A stretch of DNA of 64,000 nucleotides from Mytilus trossulus (lineage: Eukaryota; Mollusca; Bivalvia; Mytilida; Mytilidae), in assembly GCF_036588685.1 (NCBI RefSeq), contig NC_086383.1:49248448-49312447 (forward strand). The letters run 5' to 3'. This document shows, piece after piece, positions 25,401-34,400 of the stretch; the stretch's first letter is position 1, and each line of letters starts with the position of its first letter. The position numbers and the translations under genes are program-made. The notes beneath the pieces were generated by a model. The model made no database searches, had not been told where the DNA came from, and was given only the letters and a program-made list of their open reading frames with translations.

Positions 25401-28400
25401 GAATAAGAGGGATTTCAAACGGGTACACGTACATGTAGCTCTGAAGTGTATAGTGTTACCTATAAAAATGAGAAGGCATGGTTTGTAATTTAAACATATA
25501 GTGGATTGGGAAACAAGATATTGCAAGGTTTTTGGTACACTAACTTTTGTTATAATTATTATGAATGAAAGATGTGCACGGTGTGAATCTAATTGCATGG
25601 CAGTACTAGTCTATGCCAAGTTTTCTACGGCCTTTCGCGAGTTCATTGATAATTCTTCAGAAAGTAACTCCATATCCATCAGAAATGTTATTAAATTCTG
25701 CTAAACTTTTGAACGAATGTATGAACTTGTGTTTTGCATTTTACACCAGGTGAATGTTTTCTTTTGTAAATGCTCAAATTGTATTTAACAATACTTTCAG
25801 TGTTTTCCGCAATATATTTAACAATTAATAGAGCGTTTTAACTGCTGTAAAACGTACCATTATAGAATAAGCTGAAAAGTGATATTTAATATACCAGAGT
25901 TCATATCTGCTATAAATATATACTGTATAAAATGGGTTCAAGCCCTCTAAATAACAAAGTAGTACTTATTTTACCAAGCGGATTTCGACAGATCTCCATT
26001 GTTCAAAGCAAGAAACATTATACAAAATTTATATCTTTAACCTCATCTCCCTCGGTGAAATCATTAAAATGTTTAAAGAAAGAATGTTTATATTAAAAGA
26101 TTTACCTATCGTAGATTTAAAGAAAATTTAAATAAGAATTGTTTGGTTTTCACTTTAAAATGTCAAACTTAATTGTTTTGACAACATTGACATAGGAAGA
26201 ATAAGTATGTTCTAAACGTATGTGCACTGTAGTTGTTTTGTTGCTTAGGAAACTGTCATTGTGGGGTATTGTGATTGCATAGCAGTATCATGTCGCCATT
26301 CTTAAATTAATTAAATATTGCTCTAAATATAACTATAACAATTTGCAAAATTTATGAGAAAGGAACAAAAATGACCCACACGAATTAATCTGAACTATAA
26401 AAGTTTACTTTTATGAGTTGTGACTTGGAGGGAGAACTGTCTCATTTGCACTCATACCACATCTCCTTATATCTATAGACAAATGCTGTTGACTGTCAAG
26501 TAGGACTTAATAAGGAACAAACGTCGCAGTCGAATTTTTTAGTTGATTAACTTCGTAAAAACAACTTTCCCCCTTTCTAAAATTGCCAAAAATGTATCAG
26601 ATAAATCTTTCATGCGCCAATTTCGTGCATTTTAGTTTTTCGTCCTGGAATGTATGAAATATTTGCCACTGAACGTTTAGCCAGCAACAATCAATCAATA
26701 TGGCAGTAACTGATGTCATTGTGGCTGCAGAGAAATGGAAGATCCGAGGAATAATTTACTTTAGCATGTTATCACATTTAACAATTATATAATGTTTTCG
26801 TAAATTCCTTGCTTGATAAGGACATTAATTACTTTACAGTTTTACATTTTCTGGCATAAAAGATAATTACTTGCATTGTGAAAATGAAAAAAAAACCACA
26901 CAACATATATGCATGCAATTAAAATAGAAAGGAAACAAGATTGAATTTATGCTTAATTATGCCCTTTCATAGCAACAACCGTGGCAAATAGAATCTTTTA
27001 CAATTCTAATTGATTTTCCTATGAAAATACTAACTTGAACAAGAAATAAAATCGACCGACTTCATTGATAAACCACTAAAGAAGAAAATTGATTGCTTTG
27101 ATATACAGAACCCTCATGTGTTTCTGGGCGATAAAACGGGAAATGAAAAGGCTCATCGATTTCAGTGCTGCTTTAAACATCACAATACCATCTAGTGAAA
27201 CTGATATGATGTATATTACACGATATCGACAACAATCAATGACAATTTCCTGGACCTAATGAGTTTGTAAATGTGTAAGAAAAATATTTTGAAAATTGAT
27301 TCCGGTTTGAAATGATTGAAGAAGGGTATTATAGCATTTAAACACGCAACTTAATTAATGAAGGTCAATCATAGCTATATTAAAGTTTGTTTAAGCGACG
27401 AGGGTCAATCACAACTTTGTTGTAGTTTATTTAAACAATTGGGGCCAATCACAACTATATTGTAGTTTGTTTAAGCGATGAGGGTCAATGGAAGCTGCGG
27501 TTAAGTTTGTTTAAGTGATGAGGGTTAATCAAAGCTATTTATTGATTGTTTAAGCAATGAGGGTAAATCACAGCTATACTGTAGTGTGTGTGAGCAACGA
27601 CGGATTCACAGCTACTTTTTAGTTTGTTAGACCAATGTTTAGTGTATAGATATAGGAAGATGTGGTGTGAGTGCCAATGAGACAACTCTCCATCCAAATA
27701 ACAATTTAAAAATTAAACCATTATAGGTTAAAGTACGGCCTTCAACACAGAGCCTTGGCTCACACCGAACAACAAGCTATAAAGGGCCCCAAAATTACTA
27801 GTGTAAAACCATACAAACGGGAAACCCAACTTTTTTGAGCGACGAGGGTCAATCACAACTTTGTTGTAGTTTATTTAAACAATTGGGGTCAATCACAACT
27901 ATATTGTAGTTTGTTTAAGCGATGAAGGTCAATGGAAGCTACGGTTAAGTTTGTTTAAGCAATGAGAATCAATCACAGCTATATTATACTTTGTTTAAGC
28001 GACAAGGGTCAATCATAGCTACTTCGTAGTTGTTTTTTAAAGCGACAATGGTCAATCATAGCTACTTGGTAGCTTGTTTAAGCGACGAGAGTCATTCAAA
28101 GCTATATTGTAGTTTGTTTAAGCGACAAGGGTCAATCACAGCTATATTGTAGTTTGTTAAAGGGATTAGGGTCAACCAGAGCTATATTGTAGTTTGTTGA
28201 AGCGATGAGGGTCAATCACATCTATATTGTAGTTTGTTTAAGCGATGAGGGTCAAACACACCTATATTGTGGTTTGTTTAAGTGACGAAGGTCAGTCCAG
28301 TCACAACTTTATTGTAGTTTGTTTATGCGCCGAGGGTCAGTCAAGGCTATATTGTAGTTTGTTCAAGCGATGGGGTCTAATGGAAGCTAGATTGTAGTTT

Positions 28401-31400
28401 GTCTAAGCGATGAGGGTCAGTCAAGGCTATATTGTAGTTTGTTCAAGCGATGGGGGTCTAATGGAAGCTATATTGTAGTTTGTTTAAGCGACGAGGGTCA
28501 ATAACAGCTATAATGTACTTTGTTTAAGCGATGATGGTCAATAGTAGCTACTTTTTGGCTTATGTAAGCAACGAGGGTCAACCACAGCTATATTATAGTT
28601 TGTTTAAGCGACGAAGGTCAGTCACAGCTATATTGTAGTTTGTTAAGGCGATGAGGGTCAATAACACCTACTTTGTAGTTTGTTAAAGCGATTAGAGACA
28701 ATCATGGCTACCTTTTAGTTTGCTGTAGCGATGATGGACAATCATAGCTACTTCGGTTGTTCGTTGTAGCGATAAGGATAAATCATAACTACATTGAAGT
28801 TTGTTGTAGTGGATTTTTTCCAAATTTATTATGGTTTCCGTCAACCAATTATTTGATTTTTTCAACAGTCAAATGGCAAATACTCATCTGATATAAAAGT
28901 TGTGTTTGCTGTATTAATTTTATATATTAAAAGAAAACAGAGCATGGGAACACGTTTCCCCTTAATGCATCTAGTTAAGTATGATGTCCATTATCACTGT
29001 ACTAGTATACATATTTTTAGGGGCCAGCTGAAGGACACCTATGGGTGCGGGAATTCTTGCTACATTGAAGAACCATTGATGGCATTCGGCTGTTGTCTGC
29101 TCTATGGTCGGGTTGTTGTCGTATTGACACATTCACCATTTCCTTTCTCAATTCTATCTCGATGCGTTGAATTCCGTTTCCGCTTGATTTGCCAAAATTC
29201 AGTTTAATGTTTACCCTCTTTCATTTTTAACTGCATGCTTTTGTGGCATAGTTGTTACCTTCGTAGGTACATGTATGTCTTAAAAACGATTTCTATAAAA
29301 TTAAATAATATATGTAAATAGCTATCAAGGTTTAAACTTTGGTTTCCTTTGAGTATTATGCGTAGTAGAACCTTAGAATGGTAAAAAGGTATTACTACAT
29401 AATTAATTAGAAAACAGATCTATATTTCTATTCAAATACATAATTTGAAATGTTAAACTTGAAATTATGTAATCAAATCGAAATCACTCAATTAAATAAC
29501 AAATCAAATATAATAGTCATGCAATATTAAAAATTAGTTACGCCAAAGTTTCAACAATTGTAGTCAAAACAGAAAACGAATCAGATATACATGTATGTAA
29601 ACAAATGCCTACATATATATGTTTCTTTCGTATATCCAGTGGCGGATACTTGATTAAAAAAAGGCATGCTCGGACAACAGGAAAACTAATCCTTAACAGT
29701 GGAGGATAAGTTTGTCGCAGTTAGGACAAAAATGAACTTAAAACATACACTGTTGGCCAAAAGGGGGCGGTCATACACCCCTACCCGGTCATATTTCAAA
29801 AGTACATTCCATATCAAATGTGTGTCTTGCTTTGATAGTAGCATCACTGAAATGAAACATAATTTATGTACAGAAAAGGTTTTAAAAAAAGAGTCCTTAT
29901 TGAGAAGCGGCTCTATTAAAGAATTTGGCGTTTTTTTAATCAGTTAATGAACAATGGGATTACATATATAATTGGTATTGAATTTAGTTACTGTATTTTA
30001 ATTGTCCTATTCCTGTCTGAAACTGGATAAGTTTTCATAAATATGTTATTATATATAACTTAACCTTTAATTGATTATTATGTTGACATTCTAAATGAAA
30101 CTTTGTCATTTCATAAGGCATGGACAGATAGACCACATACCACATTCCTGATCATATTCAAGACATGTACATGTTTACCTCCTTTCATTTTCATTGATCT
30201 ATTTGCTGATCTGTGCTCATTTCTTCTTTTCTATTTTATTTAGCTTACATTCTGTTTTTTCTAATACAATCTTTGAGCTCGTGTTCATTATTTATTGCCA
30301 AAAATTAAAATTTAGATGCACATGCATTTATTTGAACCACGGATTATAGCTAACACAACATCTTTATAAAATAGATCCAAATGAGGCTGCGATTCAACTA
30401 ACTACATCTTATATTGATTACTTAATAATAAACAACCAAGTACGAATAACTACAAATATTTCATTCTCATAGAAACGATGTGTCAGAGAAAATAGTTTAT
30501 AACATAGTTAAAAACTAAGATATTCGTTTTTGTACTCAACTGAAATTAAAATTGAAAACTTTAAAATTTGATATTTAAATTCTTTCAATCTTTAATAACA
30601 GTTAGTTTACATGTTTAATATTTCACTAATTGATGAGATCTGATGATATTCGAGAATGAACATGATTTGTTCAAATTATACCTGATTAAATCATTCAGGT
30701 ATGTTTAAAGACCATGTTAACATATACATGTAAGTAGGAAATTTAAGTCTACATTTTCAAATAAAAAAACCATTCACTTTTTCTATTGACATATGTCTAA
30801 AAATATAAACGATATACATGTACTACTGTACTTAGGACCCATGCTATCTTTCAATTGAGCATGTCATATTCAGCTCTTTACATTATTTTTTAAGGGGTAA
30901 GCAAAAGCCCGCTTCCGGTTGTGGAATTTTTGCCGCTCCGTTGATAACCCATTGGTGGTTGTGGGATGTGTTCTCTTTCCTGTTGTTGTCTCTTTGACGG
31001 ATTCCCCGTTTCTATTCTCACTGTCTTTTTTATGATGTATCTCAAATAATTTTAAAAATATGAAAAAAAATAATCATGTTTCAGCCAGACACAAATGGTT
31101 GGTCGGTATATACACAAATTTTTATTTCGGTTCGTATCTGTTTTCTCTAAGTATATTCATGTATGCATATATTCTTATTCGTCTTTACGTCTCTATGTTT
31201 TGAGCAAAATTTGTTTTTAAAGTTATGTGCATTCGATAAAGATAGAAAAAATTAGGCGAAAATTTTCAATAATATATTTGTTACCATAGCGAGTCAAATC
31301 AGCAGTAATATACAGCACGTGCAAAATAGCAAAGCATTGCAAAGCATAGAAGCAACTAGTCAAATGACAAAGCGTTGCAAAGCATAGAAAGCAACTAGGC

Positions 31401-34400
31401 AAATGAAAAAGTCTTGCAAAGCAAAGAAAGGAAGTAGTCAAAAGTATATGCTGCAAACAAAATTGCATAGCACCATACATAAATACAGGTCTGTATTGGT
31501 CGCGCATGATTAATGTGTTGCCAAAAATTACCAAGCATTGAAAGGTGTATTAGTGCATTATCCAAATTCAAAGAAGTGTCTGTGATCCTTGTGTATAACT
31601 GCACACTGCATTCCAAGTCTACCTTTTTGGACGTTGCTGTTGCTTTCGCATTCTTATCATTTTTGGTTTTTCCCTGTTTGTTTTTCATCGCTTTCTTATC
31701 TTTTTTTCCCTTCTGTTTCCTTTCTTTTTTCTTTTCGTCGTCTGAACTGGACGAACTGGATGAACTCGAACTGCTTGACCTTGATCGCTTTCTTTCTCTT
31801 TTCTTCTTTAAATCCTTTTTGTCTTTTTCCTGTTTTCTATCGTTTTCCTTTTGTTTGTTTTTCATCGCTTTCTTATCTTTTTTTCCACTCTTTTTTTCCT
31901 TTTTGTTTTCGTCGTCTGAACTGGACGAGCTAGATGAACTCGAACTGCTTGAACTTGACCTTGATCGTTTTCGTTCCTTTTTCTTCTTCAACTCCTTTTT
32001 GGTTTTTCCCTGTTTTCTATCAGTTTCCTTTTGTTTCTTGTCCTTCGCTGTTTTATTATTTTTCTTCTTATTTCTTTCTTCTTTCAGAAGCTTTTTGCGT
32101 TCGTCATCTGAACTAGAGGAACTCGAACTGCTAGATCTTGAGTGTTTTCTTCCGTTTTTCTTCTTTAACTTCTTTTCCCTTCTTTCATCTTTCGTAAGTT
32201 TTTTGTTTTCATCATTACTTGACAAGCTTGAACTGCGTGACCTTGACCTTGCTCTTCGACCACCCTTTTCCTTTTTCTATAAGAGCAGTTAAGTATGCAA
32301 GGCAATGAGGCATTTAAAAGCATTATATATCATGAGGCTATGGCAGTTTGTTAAATTTAGTATAAAAGAGTATGCCTAGTATTTATAACACATAGCGAAG
32401 AAAAAAAAACTATAAAAAAAAACGCAGAGGCCTTTTGATTGATTGGTGTTTTTATTTGTGGAGGAATCTGGAATGCCCGGAGAGAACTACCAACTTTCGG
32501 TAGGAAAACTAAGAATTCTAGTCATAAGAGATTGGAGTCAAACACACCTAACATGTGCGGTTTTCCAACTCACAAATTAAAAAATCAGGGGTCGGATTTA
32601 AGTTTTTTTGTGTACTGGTCAGCCGGACCAGTGGACTGATAATCTACTGCTCCGGCTCCAAATCTACTGGTCCTGCACAAATGAAATTCATTTGACAAAC
32701 ACTAATATAAAGAGAGATGTTTACGTTTAATTTCATGATTTTCCCTTCCTTGGTTTCCTCTCCTTTCGCAGGTGAATTGTTTTGTAAAAAAACCAACTTG
32801 CGATTCAATCAGGGATTTTTTCGACAAATTTCTACTGGTCCGCCGGACCCCTAGGTGACAAAATATACTGGTCCGACTCAAATTCTACTGGTACCGGACC
32901 ACCGGACCAGCGCTAATTTCGACCCCTACTCACAATCTCAAATGTGACATACTAGTGATACAGTAGTTTGATTACTTGGCCACTGAGAATTTAAAACACA
33001 TAACAAAGAAACACATATCATAGTAAGCATACAAGTACGTTTAACAGACGACAAACTATTTTTAATCTACAAAGTTTCAGTTTTTACGTAGTATGAAGGC
33101 AACGTTCGTAGAGGACATTTGATTTTATCCAAAATTAAAACTGTACATTCAAATTAGGGAGGAACATTTTACATTTGACACACTTATAGCTAGTAAAGTA
33201 AGTTTATCGTTATTCGATGGTATAGTTGGCTGAGAACAAACTACACAACAATAAACCTAACAGAACACAGGAAAATGACAAGGTCCCCCTTTCCCCGAGG
33301 ACACACAATACGACTATGTATAAATCGGCACAGTACAGTAGAACATTAGATAGCCGCAGTGTTTCAGTTAAAAAGCTATATATCGGTAGTAGTACATTTT
33401 ACCAACTAATTGTACACACTTTTTTGTCAAGAATGCACTTTTCATTAATTTTGATAAACCACTCAATCCAATATTAAGACAAAAGTGTTCAATCTATATA
33501 AATCTTCGATGCATGGATATGATTCTGTAGTGTTCGCATGCTTTACATTATAACTACATTAAAATGTGTGTAAATAACTGTCTATAATTAAGTATGTTCT
33601 GAATTTATGACCTTTTTATAAATTCAAACTTGAGGGTTGTTCGAATAAATTGTACAGTAAACAAAGCGTCAATGCATTATAAATAGGTGCCTATTTGATC
33701 TGAAATGAACTTTGAAAAGATCGGTAAATATTTGGAACAAAACTTGATTGATCAAGTAAATTTACTTATGATCTCAATTATCAAGCCTTTTAATGTAAAA
33801 AAAAATATGGATTAAAGGTTCATGTCATACTACATGTAAGTCATTGAAAGAATAGATTAACTTATATGCTCCGGGAGAGTAAGACGTTCTTGCTCCATTA
33901 ATATTCCCCGTCGTGTTGTTTTCCTTGGAACAATGCATTGAATTATCGTTTTGAGAAAGAGTGAAGAAAATACGCGAAGATGTGTCTGCTTTATGATTTC
34001 AGTAGATATACACAATGTACTTCAGTCAACAAAAAAGAAGCATTCGATTTTAAGATGAATATATATATTGAAAATTAAATTAAGGTGAGAAAATATCGTC
34101 ATTAGGTGAATTTTTTATACATGTATGAACAAAATATTATTTAATTTGATTAAATATATACGTGTATTGTTATTTGGTAGCATTAAACTTATTTAAACTC
34201 AGTAATCTTTAAATCTCAAGATTATCAGATTTAAGATAAAAATTAAAATGCATTTAAATCAGCATGTTCTTCTTGGTCATGCATTCATTATGTGTATTAT
34301 GTACATGTGTATAAATTTAAAAAAAAAAATCATACCGTTTAAATTTGATGGTAAAATTTTATACATGTGTATCAAATCAAAGTAACGGAACAAAAGATGC

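Larger units (their letters stand above)
22197..31622. other. 9.4-kb intron of the large minus-strand gene
   Basis: It holds two minisatellites (22,800-23,095 and 27,358-28,812), each interrupted by a family R1 copy, plus R1 and R2 fragments. Near 26,640-26,700 a short repeat word, aaatatttgccactg, is shared with 37.7 and 47.1 kb. The rest is AT-rich with no exon that fits phase 0 to 0. Confidence 0.5.

Noticed and set aside
27358..28812. Regular 40-bp array considered as a CRISPR
   Set aside because: Units are contiguous and diverge along their whole length with no alternating unique spacers, in a eukaryotic intron.
31513..32292. 259-codon + strand open frame, Phe/Ser/Leu-rich
   Set aside because: It is the antisense of the Lys/Ser-rich exon. 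The low-complexity sense strand keeps the complementary frame open, and it has no domain or splice evidence.
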